Positions 26,301-34,627 are shown, counted from the first letter of the stretch. The stretch: DNA of 64,000 nucleotides from Nonomuraea guangzhouensis (GCF_019396345.1 NZ_JAHKRM010000012.1:275152-339151), one strand, 5' to 3'. The notes: a model not told the origin generated them from the letters alone. Translations and numbers: made by a program.

Positions 26301-26930
26301 CGCGAGGTCGGGCCCCGCATCACCGTTCCCGGCCACACCGACCTCGTTCCGGCGATGGCGTTCAGCCCCGGCGGCGCCACCCTCGCCGTGGCGGGCAATG
26401 ACCATACCGTGCGGCTTTTCGACGTGGCCACGCACCGCCAGATCGGCGCTCCGCTGAACGCCGGCGTCACGAGCTTCCACACCGCTCTGACGTTCAGCCT
26501 CGACGGCAGGACCCTCGCCACCACGGCGGAGGACGGCACCGTACGACTGTGGGACGTGGCAGGTCAACGCGAGATCGGCGCCATCCTGACCGGTCACACC
26601 GACGTCGTCGCCGCGATGGCGTTCAGTCCCGACGGCAGGACCCTCGCCACCGGGTCCGCGGATCACACCGTACGGCTCTGGGACGTGCCGACCCTCCGCC
26701 AGATCGGCCCCCCGCTGACCGGTCATACGAAGAACGTGGTCGGGGTCGCCTACAGCCCGGACGGGACCACGCTCGCCACGGTGAGCGCCGACAGGACCCT
26801 GCGGCTGTGGAACGTCGCCGCCCCCGCCGACCCCGCCGCCACGGTCTGCGCCGACGCGGGCCGCTCGTTCACCCGCGCCGAATGGCAGCGCTATGTGGTC
26901 GGAGAGGCATTCCGGCAGGTATGCCCCTAG
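23310..26930 (+). CDS. nSTAND NTPase with WD40 repeat domain
   Basis: A protein of about 1206 residues. The start CPYQGLAPFESDRSELFFGRRRAI is the standard nSTAND1 lead-in. Walker A is SGASGVGKSSLL (about 70-80), Walker B is LVVDQFEELF (about 148-157), followed by a STAND-type helical region and a transmembrane segment near 472-492. From about 567 to the end there are some 13 WD40 repeats, many ending in VRLWDTATRRQIG-like signatures. STAND proteins act as ligand-triggered switches, and WD40 versions occur in signalling and some defence systems; no fused effector domain is seen here. ATG at 23310 is chosen; TTG at 23274 would overlap the oxidoreductase gene. Confidence 0.88.
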   Translation: MGTGDAGGLRRAESREWDGGCPYQGLAPFESDRSELFFGRRRAIRNLLERLGPRLTEDGCVLLVSGASGVGKSSLLRAGLMPALGEGTLPVPGSGEWPRLLITPTADPLRALAEALTETYGGPVETVYETLRDDPEAALAEAGRFVLVVDQFEELFTLVTDEQERQAYVRVLRAMAEGAPRAGVIIGVRADYWDRCAAYPQFAGAIQDGQVIVEPMAEADLRLAITGPAAAVGLEIEPGLVETILGELTAGDRYEAASLPLLSQALLNTWERRENGRLTTRGYEESGRVRDSVRRTADEVLGRLSAEDRKAALRIFRRMALITAGGRLARRRVTLAEIHAAGSAHSAERRAQVEELLSAFADRRLLTLHEDGAEIAHDALLTAWPTLRQWLEPDMTAQAVYDQLVEDATQWAENHRDPAYLYRGGRLLAVQDSRPRWDRDPGSFPPPGPTVERFVTASTGAARRAGRRRRLVMAGLAALSVLALVAAGAAVNAAGNADRQADNADRQRRLALSGELAAESEVADDPVTSALLAVTAWRIARTPDARHRMLDAAAHADRGVFAARNGSVTELLFNRDGSIIATGGDDGVVRLWDTVSHRQLGAPIVHKGNLCVLAFQAAFSPDGKVLATACFTGVLFWDVSTRRPLGGPLDAKAGVSAMTFSPDGRTLATSTPEGAVRLWDVATRRQIGADIGRPDHGSVRKAIKEVAFTPDGKRLITAGADDTARIWDIATRRQVGKALTGHTGDINGMSLSPDGSTLATISVDRTLRLWNLTTRKQIGGALRDPGGFRGIAFSPDGKRLATTGGDGLTRLWDTAGRQPVGPPLTGRRSNVARVAFSPDGRTLAAAGGDGKVWLWDPRAHRQIGTGMPATLDVVFSPDGKILAASDPVVALGTGAADRGVRFYDVATQREAGPRPRPEGDPAPDDNAVVHSIRFSRDGRTFSTASTDGTVRLWDTATRRQIGDAAQLGPNAELSPDGRLLATWVRGGSIGFWDVVGHREVGPRITVPGHTDLVPAMAFSPGGATLAVAGNDHTVRLFDVATHRQIGAPLNAGVTSFHTALTFSLDGRTLATTAEDGTVRLWDVAGQREIGAILTGHTDVVAAMAFSPDGRTLATGSADHTVRLWDVPTLRQIGPPLTGHTKNVVGVAYSPDGTTLATVSADRTLRLWNVAAPADPAATVCADAGRSFTRAEWQRYVVGEAFRQVCP

Positions 26931-26934
26931 GTGG

Positions 26935-27771
26935 TTAGCCGAGCAGGGAGCGGACGTACTCGCCGACCGGCCTGGTCGGGCGGCCGATGAGGTCGCTCAG
27001 CGTGCCGGGGGTGTCGGCGAGCCAGCCACGGGAGATGTTGACGTCCACGTCGGCCAGGAGCCCCGCGAACGGAGCCGGGACGCCGGCGCCGGCCAGGACA
27101 CCCGCGAAGTCGTCCTTCGGCAGGTTCTGATACGCGACCTCCTTGCCCGAGACCTGGGCGATCTCGGCGGCCAGGTCGGCGAGGGCCCAGGCGGTGTCAC
27201 CCCCCAGCTCGTACACCTTGCCGTCGTGGCCCGTTCCGGCCAGCACGGCGGCCGCTCCGGCGGCGTAGTCCGCGCGGGCGGCCGAGGCGATCCGGCCGTC
27301 GCCGGCGGCGCCGTAGACGGCGCCGAGCTGGGGGGCCATCGCGATCGACTGCTCGTAGTTCTCGTGGTACCAGTTGTTGCGCAGGATCGTGTACGTCACG
27401 CCGGACGCCTTGACGTACTCCTCGGTGGCCCGGTGGTCGGCGGCGAGGCCGGCCTCGGTGGTGTCGGCCTTGGGCGCGCTGGTGTAGACGAGCGTGGCGC
27501 CGGCCTCCTTGGCCGCGTCCACGACCGCCGCGTGCTGTTGGACCCGGTTGGCGTCGATGCCCGAGATGAGCAGCACCTTGGTGGCGTCCTGGAGCGCGCT
27601 CTTGAACGTCTCCGGCCGGTCGTAGTCGAGCTCCCGGACCTCGACGCCCAGGTCGGCGGCCTTCTCCGGGGTGCGTACGGCCGCGACGATCTCCGCTGCC
27701 GCCACGCGCTGCTTCAGGTCCTCGATCACCAGTCGGCCCAGATGTCCGCTTGCTCCGGTCACCACGATCAT
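26935..27771 (-). CDS. NAD(P)H-binding quinone-oxidoreductase-like SDR (QorB/NmrA type)
   Basis: A 278-residue atypical SDR. It starts MIVVTGASGHLGRLVIEDL with GxxGxxG, then AAVRTPEKAADL, LDYDRPETFKSAL, and the NWYHENYEQ block seen in QorB-like NAD(P)H:quinone oxidoreductases and azoreductase-like proteins. It lacks the Ser-Tyr-Lys catalytic triad, as is usual in this subfamily. It is divergent from an HxlR regulator, the standard neighbour of such genes, which is thought to respond to quinone or electrophile stress. It ends a few bases after the nSTAND gene on the other strand. Confidence 0.87.
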   Translation of the reverse strand: MIVVTGASGHLGRLVIEDLKQRVAAAEIVAAVRTPEKAADLGVEVRELDYDRPETFKSALQDATKVLLISGIDANRVQQHAAVVDAAKEAGATLVYTSAPKADTTEAGLAADHRATEEYVKASGVTYTILRNNWYHENYEQSIAMAPQLGAVYGAAGDGRIASAARADYAAGAAAVLAGTGHDGKVYELGGDTAWALADLAAEIAQVSGKEVAYQNLPKDDFAGVLAGAGVPAPFAGLLADVDVNISRGWLADTPGTLSDLIGRPTRPVGEYVRSLLG

Positions 27772-27798
27772 GATTGTTGTGCTCCCTGGAAGTTAGTA

Positions 27799-27808
27799 CT
27801 TTCGAAAG
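27799..27808. promoter_or_regulatory. HxlR-type operator between divergent genes
   Basis: CTTTCGAAAG at 27799-27808 is a perfect 10-bp palindrome flanked on both sides by GTA in an AT-rich 69-bp spacer. HxlR regulators commonly bind such sites between themselves and the oxidoreductase they control. Confidence 0.6.
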
Positions 27809-27840
27809 GTAAGTGCTTGCTAGGGGGTAAGCTAGCACGT

Positions 27841-28212
27841 ATGGAGGAGTTCGAGAACCTGGTGGCCGATGTCTTCTCACGCAAGTGCACCTCCCGCTCG
27901 GTGCTGGAGACCATCACCGGCCGGTGGGCGATCCTGGCGCTGGTGGCCCTGCATGAGGGGTCCTACCGCTTCAACGCGCTGCGCCGCCGCGTCGACGGGG
28001 TGAGCGAGAAGATGCTGTCCCAGACCCTCCAGGCCCTCGAACGCGACGGCATGGTGCTGCGCGTCGCCGAGCACACGATCCCGCCCCGGGTCGAATACAG
28101 CCTCACCCCGCTCGGCCGCGAAGCCGCCGAGCACCTGGTCCCCCTCATCTCCTGGTCGGAGGACCGCATGCCCCAGGTCGCCGCCGCCCGCGAGGGCTAC
28201 CAGGGGCGTTAA
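27841..28212 (+). CDS. HxlR-family transcriptional regulator
   Basis: A 123-residue winged-helix regulator. The HxlR domain reads SRSVLETITGRWAILALVALHEGSYRFNALRRRVDGVSEKMLSQTLQALERDGMVLRVAEHTIPPRVEYSLTPLGREA, with the wing and LTPLG motifs intact. A cysteine early in the protein (RKCTSRSV, residue 16) is in the place used by redox- or quinone-responsive members. ATG at 27841 is the start of the conserved region. It probably controls the divergent QorB-like gene through the palindrome between them. Confidence 0.9.
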   Translation: MEEFENLVADVFSRKCTSRSVLETITGRWAILALVALHEGSYRFNALRRRVDGVSEKMLSQTLQALERDGMVLRVAEHTIPPRVEYSLTPLGREAAEHLVPLISWSEDRMPQVAAAREGYQGR

Positions 28213-28300
28213 GCGCGCCTGGCTGTTTCCGGCATGTCACGATTCGGTATCGCGCTCTTGACGTCCGCCGCCTCGTGAGTAAAAGTCGAGCCACATCGTT

Positions 28301-28310
28301 GAACCGGTTC
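28301..28310. promoter_or_regulatory. Distal LacI-type operator
   Basis: GAACCGGTTC, a perfect 10-bp palindrome with the central CG typical of LacI sites. It lies 118 bases (centre to centre) upstream of a longer copy at 28416-28431, a spacing compatible with looping. Confidence 0.6.
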
Positions 28311-28339
28311 GCTTGATTTCGAGGAGCCGTAGGCGGATA

Positions 28340-28356
28340 CCCCGCGAGTCGCGGGG
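28340..28356. repeat. Short hairpin between the two LacI-type operators
   Basis: CCCCGCGA and TCGCGGGG form a perfect 8-bp stem around a single base. It may be a terminator for the HxlR gene or an attenuator; nothing else decides between these. Confidence 0.4.
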
Positions 28357-28415
28357 GCGTCAGCATGGCAATCCCCAGGGAATAGTGCGTTCTGCTCGAC
28401 TTTTCTGGCGTTATC

Positions 28416-28431
28416 GTCGAACCGGTTCGAC
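28416..28431. promoter_or_regulatory. Proximal LacI-type operator
   Basis: GTCGAACCGGTTCGAC, a perfect 16-bp palindrome 17 bases before the regulator's start. It shares the core GAACCGGTTC with the site at 28301, so the LacI protein encoded next probably represses itself here. Confidence 0.7.
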
Positions 28432-28448
28432 AGTTATGGAAGGTGAAT

Positions 28449-29480
28449 GTGGCGACGATCGGAGACGTGGCCCGGGAGGCCGGGGTGAGCCGCAGCACGG
28501 CGTCGTACGCGCTGTCGGGCAAGCGGCCCATCTCGGAAGAGGTCCGCCTGCGCGTGCTGGCGGCGGCCGAGGCGCTCGCGTACACGCCGAACGCGGGCGC
28601 TCGCGCCCTGGCCACCTCCCAGACCAAGGTCCTCGGTCTGCTCGCCCAGTTCCACGAAGACGAGTTCGCGCCCGCGATGATGCAGTACATCCTGGGCGTC
28701 ACGGACACCGCCCGCGACCTGGGCTACGACACGCTGCTGGTCACCGAGGCCGACGGCGCGCGGGCGCTGCGGCGCATCACCGACTCCCGGATGGTGGACG
28801 GCGTCGTCCTGATGAACATCGCGCAGGAGGACTCACGACTGCCCATCCTGCGCGCGGCGCCGCAGCCCGGCGCGCTGGTCGGCCTGCCGGGCGACTGTTC
28901 GGGGCTCGACGTGTTCGACCTCGACTTCGAGGAGGCCGGAAGGGGCATGGTGGACCACCTCCACCGGCTCGGCCACCGCGAGCTCATCCTGGTCTCGCAG
29001 CCGGAACACGTCGTCGAGCGCGGCGGCGCGTACGTGTGGCGGCTGAGGGACGCCGCACTCGAACGCGCGCGGCAGCTCGGTGTCACCCTGCACGCGGTGT
29101 ACGGCGAGTCCCGGCAGCCGGCCGTCGGGCGCCTGCTCAACGCCTTGCTAGACGCGCACCCCTCGGCGACGGGCCTGCTGATCAACAACGAGGCGGCCGC
29201 CGCGGCCCTGCCCTCCGTCACCTACGAGCGGGGACTCCGGGTGCCCGAGGACCTGTCGGTCATCGGGCGCTACTCCGCGGAGTTCGCCGCCACCTTCTCT
29301 CTGCCCTATTCGTTCATCGAGAGCGCACCCGACCGGTTAGGAGCCATGGCGGTACGCCAGCTCGTACGCCGCGTGGAATCGGCGGCGGCCCGGACCGAGC
29401 CGTTCGTCGTGCGCTTCATCTCTCCCGAACTGGTGTCCCGGGGAAGCACCGCACCCCCGAAAGCCCCGCCCGCCCGCTGA
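28449..29480 (+). CDS. LacI-family transcriptional regulator
   Basis: A 343-residue sugar-responsive repressor. The HTH is VATIGDVAREAGVSRSTASYALSGKRPISEEVRLRVLAAAEALAYTPN, with the hinge ARALATSQTKVLGLL. The periplasmic-binding-protein-like sensor follows, ending in LRVPEDLSVIGRYSAEFA and the C-terminal region. GTG at 28449 gives the classical VATIGDVA start; GTG at 28443 is also possible. It precedes an ABC sugar importer and two glycosidases, so it most likely controls use of an arabinose-containing oligosaccharide. Operators at 28301 and 28416 suggest autoregulation, and a different LacI-type site lies before the importer. Confidence 0.92.
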   Translation: MATIGDVAREAGVSRSTASYALSGKRPISEEVRLRVLAAAEALAYTPNAGARALATSQTKVLGLLAQFHEDEFAPAMMQYILGVTDTARDLGYDTLLVTEADGARALRRITDSRMVDGVVLMNIAQEDSRLPILRAAPQPGALVGLPGDCSGLDVFDLDFEEAGRGMVDHLHRLGHRELILVSQPEHVVERGGAYVWRLRDAALERARQLGVTLHAVYGESRQPAVGRLLNALLDAHPSATGLLINNEAAAAALPSVTYERGLRVPEDLSVIGRYSAEFAATFSLPYSFIESAPDRLGAMAVRQLVRRVESAAARTEPFVVRFISPELVSRGSTAPPKAPPAR

Positions 29481-29519
29481 ACTGCGGGCCACAGCCCTGC
29501 GACCGTCCGGCCACAGTAA

Positions 29520-29537
29520 AATGTGAGCGCTAACATT
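29520..29537. promoter_or_regulatory. LacI-type operator upstream of the sugar importer
   Basis: AATGTGAGCGCTAACATT is an 18-bp palindrome with one mismatched pair and a central GC/CG core. It directly adjoins the ribosome-binding site GGAGGA (29538-29543), so a bound repressor would block the importer operon. Confidence 0.75.
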
Positions 29538-29548
29538 GGAGGAATCCA

Positions 29549-30811
29549 ATGCCCCGTCCATCCACGTCCACGAAGATCGGTGCCGCCGTCCTGGCACTGT
29601 CCGCCCTGGCCGCCTGCTCATCCGCTCCCCAGGGCGGCGGCGCCGCCACCAGCAGCGCGTCCGCCGGCGGCGCCTACACGTGGTGGGACCCGTACCCGCA
29701 GCACGACCCGGCCTCCGCCTGGGCCAAGCGGGTGAACGCCTGCGGGCAGCAGGCCGGTGTCACCATCCAGCGCACCGCGTACGACACGACCGCGCTGACG
29801 AACCAGGCCCTGCTCGCCGGCCAGGAAGGCAACGCGCCCGACGTCATCCTCCTCGACAACCCGGCCGTCTCCACCCTGGCGGACGCCGGGATGCTCACCT
29901 CGATGGACGAGTTCGGCCTCGACACGGCGAAATTCGACAAGAACCTCATCGCCGCCGGAGAGCTGGACGGCAAGACGTACGGCATCCCCATCGGCGCGAA
30001 CACCCTCGCCCTGTACTACAACAAGAAGATCCTCGACGCCGCCGGCGTCGACCCGAAATCGATCAAGGACTGGGCCTCGCTCAACGCGGCGCTGAAGAAG
30101 GTCAAGGCGGCGGGCAAGAAGCCGATCACCTTCTCGGCCATCGGCACGGAGGAGGGCTCGTTCCAGTTCCTGCCGTGGTTCTGGGGCGCCGGCGCGCAGC
30201 TCACCCAGCTCGACTCGCCCCAGGCCGCCGAGGCGCTCACCCTGTGGAACACGTGGATCAAGGACGGCACCGCGCCCAACTCGGTCATCAGCAACTCCCA
30301 GAACACCACCTGGGAGGAGTTCCTCACCGGCGAGTTCGCCTTCGCCGAGAACGGCACCTGGCAGATCAACAGCGCCGCCAAGGTCGGCTTCCCCACCGGC
30401 ATCGTGCAGATCCCGGGCAAGGACGGCGGGGCCGCCCCCACGCCGACGGGCGGTGAGTTCATCACGGTCCCGGTGCAGAAGGACACCCAGCGCTACACCA
30501 CCACGAAGAAGATCCTCGACTGCATGACGACGCCCGAGGGCCTGGTGGAGACCGGTACGACGTTCGCGTACTACATCCCGTCCACCGCGGACGGGCAGAA
30601 GGCGATCCTGGCGAAGGAGCCCAGCCTGCGGCCATGGGTCGAAGCGGTGCGGTCGGCGAAGGGCCGGACGAGCGACAACCTCGGCACCAAGTACCCGAAG
30701 ATCTCCGAGGCCATGTGGACGGCGGTGCAGAAGGCGCTGAGCGGCACGGCGAGCCCGGCCGACGCGCTCAAGGCGGCCCAGGCCCAGGCCAAGCGGGCGA
30801 TCGGCGGCTGA
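29549..30811 (+). CDS. Sugar ABC transporter substrate-binding lipoprotein
   Basis: A 420-residue solute-binding protein of family 1. The signal peptide ends in a lipobox LAAC with Cys23, followed by a Ser/Gly/Ala linker. The mature part has NAPDVILLDNPAVSTLADAGML, YGIPIGANTLALYYNKKIL, and a WEEFLTGEFAFAENGTWQIN block typical of oligosaccharide-binding MalE-type proteins. ATG at 29549 has GGAGGA. It is the first gene of a three-gene importer with MalF- and MalG-like permeases, repressed in all likelihood by the LacI-type site upstream. No ATPase is encoded in the operon; a shared MsiK-type ATPase is usual in actinomycetes. The substrate is probably an arabinose oligosaccharide. Confidence 0.92.
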   Translation: MPRPSTSTKIGAAVLALSALAACSSAPQGGGAATSSASAGGAYTWWDPYPQHDPASAWAKRVNACGQQAGVTIQRTAYDTTALTNQALLAGQEGNAPDVILLDNPAVSTLADAGMLTSMDEFGLDTAKFDKNLIAAGELDGKTYGIPIGANTLALYYNKKILDAAGVDPKSIKDWASLNAALKKVKAAGKKPITFSAIGTEEGSFQFLPWFWGAGAQLTQLDSPQAAEALTLWNTWIKDGTAPNSVISNSQNTTWEEFLTGEFAFAENGTWQINSAAKVGFPTGIVQIPGKDGGAAPTPTGGEFITVPVQKDTQRYTTTKKILDCMTTPEGLVETGTTFAYYIPSTADGQKAILAKEPSLRPWVEAVRSAKGRTSDNLGTKYPKISEAMWTAVQKALSGTASPADALKAAQAQAKRAIGG

Positions 30812-30814
30812 GCC

Positions 30815-31777
30815 GTGCTGACCAGGACCCGCACCCAGGAGGTGGCGGCCTTCGACGACAGCGTGGTGAGCCGGGCGGCGGCGGGCTTCACCGCCCGGCG
30901 CCGCTCGCGGCAGTGGACCGCCTTCGCCTTCCTCGCGCCGCTCGTCGTCTACCTGGCCGTCTTCTACGCCTATCCGCTGTATCGCAACATCGACCTCAGC
31001 GTGCACGACTACACGCCGCGCGCCTTCGTGCGGGGCGACCCGGAGTTCACCGGGCTGGACAACTACCTCGACGTCGTCTCCGACGACACGTTCCTGGCGG
31101 CCCTGCGTAACACGGCCCTGTTCACCCTGGGGTCCATCGCCGTCCAGTACGCCCTCGGCCTGGCCCTCGCGGTCTTCTTCCACCGCAACTTCCGCCTGTC
31201 CGTGGTGCTGCGGGCGATGTTCCTCGTGCCGTGGCTGCTGCCGCTGATCGTCTCCGCCTCGACCTGGTCGTGGATGCTCAACAGCGACAATGGCATCGTC
31301 AACACGGTCCTCCAGGCGTTCGGGATCGGCCAGATCAACTGGCTGACGTCCCCCGACACCTCGCTGCTGTCCGTCACGGTCGCCAACATCTGGCTTGGGA
31401 TCCCCTTCAACCTGGTGATCCTCTACGCCGGGCTGCAGAACATCCCGGCCGACCTGTACGAGGCCGCCGGCCTGGACGGGGCGAACGCGTGGCAGCGGTT
31501 CTGGCGCATCACCTTCCCTCTGCTGCGCCCGGTGTCGGCGATCACCCTGCTGCTCGGGCTGATCTACACGCTCAAGGTCGTCGACATCATCTGGATCATG
31601 ACGAAGGGCGGGCCGGCGGACGCGTCCACGACGCTGGCGATCTGGTCCTACCGAGAGGCGTTCGGCACCGGCCAGCCCGACTTCTCCCCGGCGGCGGCTG
31701 TCGGCAACCTGCTCATCCTCATCGCGTTCACCGCCGGACTCGTGCACGTGCGCCTGCAGCGCAAGGAGGAAACATGA
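30815..31777 (+). CDS. Sugar ABC transporter permease, MalF type
   Basis: A 320-residue membrane protein with six predicted segments. The N-terminal 30 residues are cytoplasmic, and TM1 (WTAFAFLAPLVVYLAVFYAYPLY) is typical. The EAA coupling loop is EAAGLDGANAWQRFWRITFPLLRPV at about residue 215. GTG at 30815 starts 3 bases after the binding-protein stop. Its own stop overlaps the next permease start as ATGA. It should form the importer channel with the MalG-type protein that follows. Confidence 0.92.
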   Translation: MLTRTRTQEVAAFDDSVVSRAAAGFTARRRSRQWTAFAFLAPLVVYLAVFYAYPLYRNIDLSVHDYTPRAFVRGDPEFTGLDNYLDVVSDDTFLAALRNTALFTLGSIAVQYALGLALAVFFHRNFRLSVVLRAMFLVPWLLPLIVSASTWSWMLNSDNGIVNTVLQAFGIGQINWLTSPDTSLLSVTVANIWLGIPFNLVILYAGLQNIPADLYEAAGLDGANAWQRFWRITFPLLRPVSAITLLLGLIYTLKVVDIIWIMTKGGPADASTTLAIWSYREAFGTGQPDFSPAAAVGNLLILIAFTAGLVHVRLQRKEET

Positions 31778-32685
31778 AAACAGCGAGGGAGCGCCGTCGC
31801 CTGGAGGAGGAGCGCCGGGAGCGAAGCGACCAGAGCGACGGGGGAAGGCGGCGGCATCCAGGCGACCGAGCCGCCGAACGGAGTAAGGCCATGAGCATGC
31901 TCGGTGTCGTGCTGGTGGCGGTGATGCTCTTCCCGGTCTACTGGATGTTCAACGTCTCGCTCACCAAGACGGGCGACATGCGGGCCGATCCGCCCCATTG
32001 GTTCCCCTGGAACCCCACGTTCGAGGGTTACACCGCGGCGCTCGGCCAGCAGTTGCCCGCCCTCGCCACCAGCCTCTTCATCGGCCTCGGCACCGTCGCG
32101 CTCACGCTGGTCGTAGCCCTGCCCGCAGGTTACTCGCTGGCGAAACTGCGGCCGCGCGGCGCCCGCGGGCTCGACTTCGTGCTGCTCGTCGCGCAGATGA
32201 TCCCGGCCGTCGTCATGGCCATGGGCTTCTACACGATCTACATCAAGCTCGGGATGCTGAACACCGTGGGGGGCCTGATCGTCGCCGACTCGACGCTGGC
32301 CGTGCCGTTCGCGGTGCTGCTGTTCCGGGCGTTCATGGCGAGCATCCCGCGCGAGCTCATGGCCGCGGCCCAGATCGACGGGGCGAGCACCTGGCGGACG
32401 TTCCAGTCCATCATCCTGCCGCTGAGCCGCAACTCGGTGATCACGGTCTCGCTCTTCTCCTTCCTGTGGGCCTGGTCGGACTTCATCTTCGCCTCGACCC
32501 TCAACCGCAACAGCGACACCATCCCGATCACCCTCGGCATCTACCGGTACATCGGCAACAACACCACGCAGTGGAACTCGATCATGGCGACTGCCGTGAT
32601 CGCGTCCATCCCGGCGGCCTTCCTGCTGGTCCTCGCGCAGCGCTACATCGCCGCCGGGGTCACCGCGGGGGCCGTCAAAGACTGA
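31774..32685 (+). CDS. Sugar ABC transporter permease, MalG type, with charged N-terminal extension
   Basis: A 303-residue permease. The EAA loop is AAAQIDGASTWRTFQSIILPLSRN, and the C-terminal QRYIAAGVTAGAVKD end is typical of MalG-type proteins. The first 39 residues are unusual: they are almost all charged (KTARERRRLEEERRERSDQSD, then GGRRRHPGD) and have no counterpart in the family. ATG at 31774 overlaps the MalF-type stop and has AGGAGGA upstream, so the long form is probably translated. An alternative ATG at 31891 would give the usual length. The extension may come from an inserted short repeat. Confidence 0.9.
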   Translation: MKTARERRRLEEERRERSDQSDGGRRRHPGDRAAERSKAMSMLGVVLVAVMLFPVYWMFNVSLTKTGDMRADPPHWFPWNPTFEGYTAALGQQLPALATSLFIGLGTVALTLVVALPAGYSLAKLRPRGARGLDFVLLVAQMIPAVVMAMGFYTIYIKLGMLNTVGGLIVADSTLAVPFAVLLFRAFMASIPRELMAAAQIDGASTWRTFQSIILPLSRNSVITVSLFSFLWAWSDFIFASTLNRNSDTIPITLGIYRYIGNNTTQWNSIMATAVIASIPAAFLLVLAQRYIAAGVTAGAVKD

Positions 32686-32701
32686 TCGAAAGGCTCACGA
32701 C

Positions 32702-34627
32702 ATGACCGAAGGCACGCCGGACGGCGTCTGTCCCGTGCTGCCGTCCCACGGCCGGGTACGCCCCGTCGCGCAGGCCGCCATCACCGGCGGCTTCTGGGCC
32801 ACCCGCCAGGCCGTCAACGCCACGGCGACGCTCGCCCACTGCGAATCGTGGATGGAGCGCCTGGGCTGGCTGGCGAACTTCGATCGGGTCGCCGACGGGA
32901 CGACCGCGCCCGACCGGCCCGGCTGGCCGTTCTCCGACTCGGAGGTCTACAAGCTCCTGGAGGCTCTGGCCTGGGAGACGGGCCGTACCGGCGATCCCGA
33001 GGCGGAGGTCGCGATCAAGCGGCTCACCGCGCGTGTCGCCCGGGCGCAGGACCCGGACGGATACCTCAACACCTGCTTCGGGCACGGCGAGCAGCGGCCG
33101 CGCTACAGCGACCTCGAAGGCGGGCACGAGCTCTACAACCTCGGCCACCTCCTGCAGGCCGCGGTCGCGCGCCTGCGCACGGCGGGGGAGGACGACCTGG
33201 TACGGCTCGCGCGCCGGGCCGCCGACCACGTGTGCCGGACCTTCGGCGCGGACGGCCTGCCCAAGATCTGCGGGCACCCGGAGATCGAGGTCGGCCTGGC
33301 GGAGTTCGGCCGGGCCCTGGGGGAGGAGCGTTACGTCGAGCAGGCCAGCCTGTTCCTCGACCGCCGCGGGCACGGCACGCTCCGCGACATCCCGCTGGGC
33401 CGCGCCTACTTCCAGGACGACCTCCCGATCCGGGAGGCCGAGGTGTGGCGCGGCCACGCGGTCCGCGCGCTCTACCTCACCGCCGCGGCGGTGGACGTCG
33501 CGGTCGAGCGCGGCGACGACGAGTTGCTGGGCGCCGTGGAACGGCAATGGGAGCGCTCGGTCGCGCGCCGGACGTACATCACGGGCGGCATGGGCTCGCG
33601 TCACCAGGACGAGGGGTTCGGCGAGGACTGGGAGCTGCCGCCGGACCGGGCGTACTGCGAGACGTGCGCGGGGGTCGCCTCGATCATGGTCTCGTGGCGG
33701 CTCTACCTGGCCACCGCCGACGTCCGCTACACCGACCTGATCGAGCGCACGCTCTACAACATCATCGCGACCTCCCCGAGCCCCGACGGCCGGGCCTTCT
33801 TCTACGCCAACCCCCTGCACCAGCGGGCGCCGGGCAGGCCGGCCGACGGGACCGAGGTGAGCCCGCGCGCCGAGGGGGGCAGCCGGGCCGCCTGGTTCGA
33901 CGTCTCCTGCTGCCCCACCAACGTCGCGCGGACGCTGGCCGGCCTCGGCGGCTACCTCGCCACCGCCGACGGCGACGGCCTCCAGATCCACCAGTACGCG
34001 CCGTGCACCATCAGCACCGAGCTGCCGGACGGCAGGCGGGTGGCCGTGGACGTCGAGACCGGCTACCCCGAGACCGGGACCGTCCGCGTCCGGATAGCGG
34101 CCGACGAGCCGTCACCCTGGACGCTCGCGCTGCGGGTTCCGGCATGGGCGGCCGGAGCCACGCTGATCACCGACGCGGTGGCCCGGCCCGTCGAGCCCGG
34201 CATGGTCGAGGTACGGCGCGTCTTCCGCGCGGGCGACGTCATCACCCTCGAACTGCCGATGGCGCCACGCGTCACCTGGCCGGACCCCCGCATCGACGCC
34301 GTACGCGGCTGCGTCGCCGTCGAGCGCGGCCCGGAGGTCCTGTGCGTCGAGTCCCGCGACCTCCCGCACGCCGACGCGCTCGACGCCCTGGTGATCGACC
34401 CCCTGTCCGGCCCGCGTACCGACGCCGGCGGCGTCCGGGTCCGCGGCCGGCTGCCCCGACACCCCGACAGGCCCTGGCCCTACCCCTCCGCCACTGATTC
34501 CGTCGACAACCCCGAATGGTTCGACGTGCCGCTGCGGCCCTACCACTCCTGGGCTCATCGCGGTCCGTCGAGCATGCGCATCTGGTTGCCCGCATCCCTA
34601 CCCCCCGAAGGAGAGCAACGTGCGTAA
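32702..34627 (+). CDS. GH127 beta-L-arabinofuranosidase
   Basis: A 641-residue cytoplasmic enzyme of glycoside hydrolase family 127 (HypBA1 type), which releases beta-L-arabinofuranose. The zinc and catalytic site can be seen: Glu304 (DEGFGE), Glu320 and Cys322 (YCETCAG), and Cys403-Cys404 (SCCPTN). These match the acid/base Glu and the Glu-Cys-Cys-Cys zinc site known from HypBA1, including the 16-residue gap between the two glutamates. The (alpha/alpha)6 barrel is followed by beta domains. ATG at 32702 is 16 bases after the importer permease, so import and hydrolysis form one operon. There is no signal peptide, which fits action on imported oligosaccharides. Confidence 0.93.
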   Translation: MTEGTPDGVCPVLPSHGRVRPVAQAAITGGFWATRQAVNATATLAHCESWMERLGWLANFDRVADGTTAPDRPGWPFSDSEVYKLLEALAWETGRTGDPEAEVAIKRLTARVARAQDPDGYLNTCFGHGEQRPRYSDLEGGHELYNLGHLLQAAVARLRTAGEDDLVRLARRAADHVCRTFGADGLPKICGHPEIEVGLAEFGRALGEERYVEQASLFLDRRGHGTLRDIPLGRAYFQDDLPIREAEVWRGHAVRALYLTAAAVDVAVERGDDELLGAVERQWERSVARRTYITGGMGSRHQDEGFGEDWELPPDRAYCETCAGVASIMVSWRLYLATADVRYTDLIERTLYNIIATSPSPDGRAFFYANPLHQRAPGRPADGTEVSPRAEGGSRAAWFDVSCCPTNVARTLAGLGGYLATADGDGLQIHQYAPCTISTELPDGRRVAVDVETGYPETGTVRVRIAADEPSPWTLALRVPAWAAGATLITDAVARPVEPGMVEVRRVFRAGDVITLELPMAPRVTWPDPRIDAVRGCVAVERGPEVLCVESRDLPHADALDALVIDPLSGPRTDAGGVRVRGRLPRHPDRPWPYPSATDSVDNPEWFDVPLRPYHSWAHRGPSSMRIWLPASLPPEGEQRA

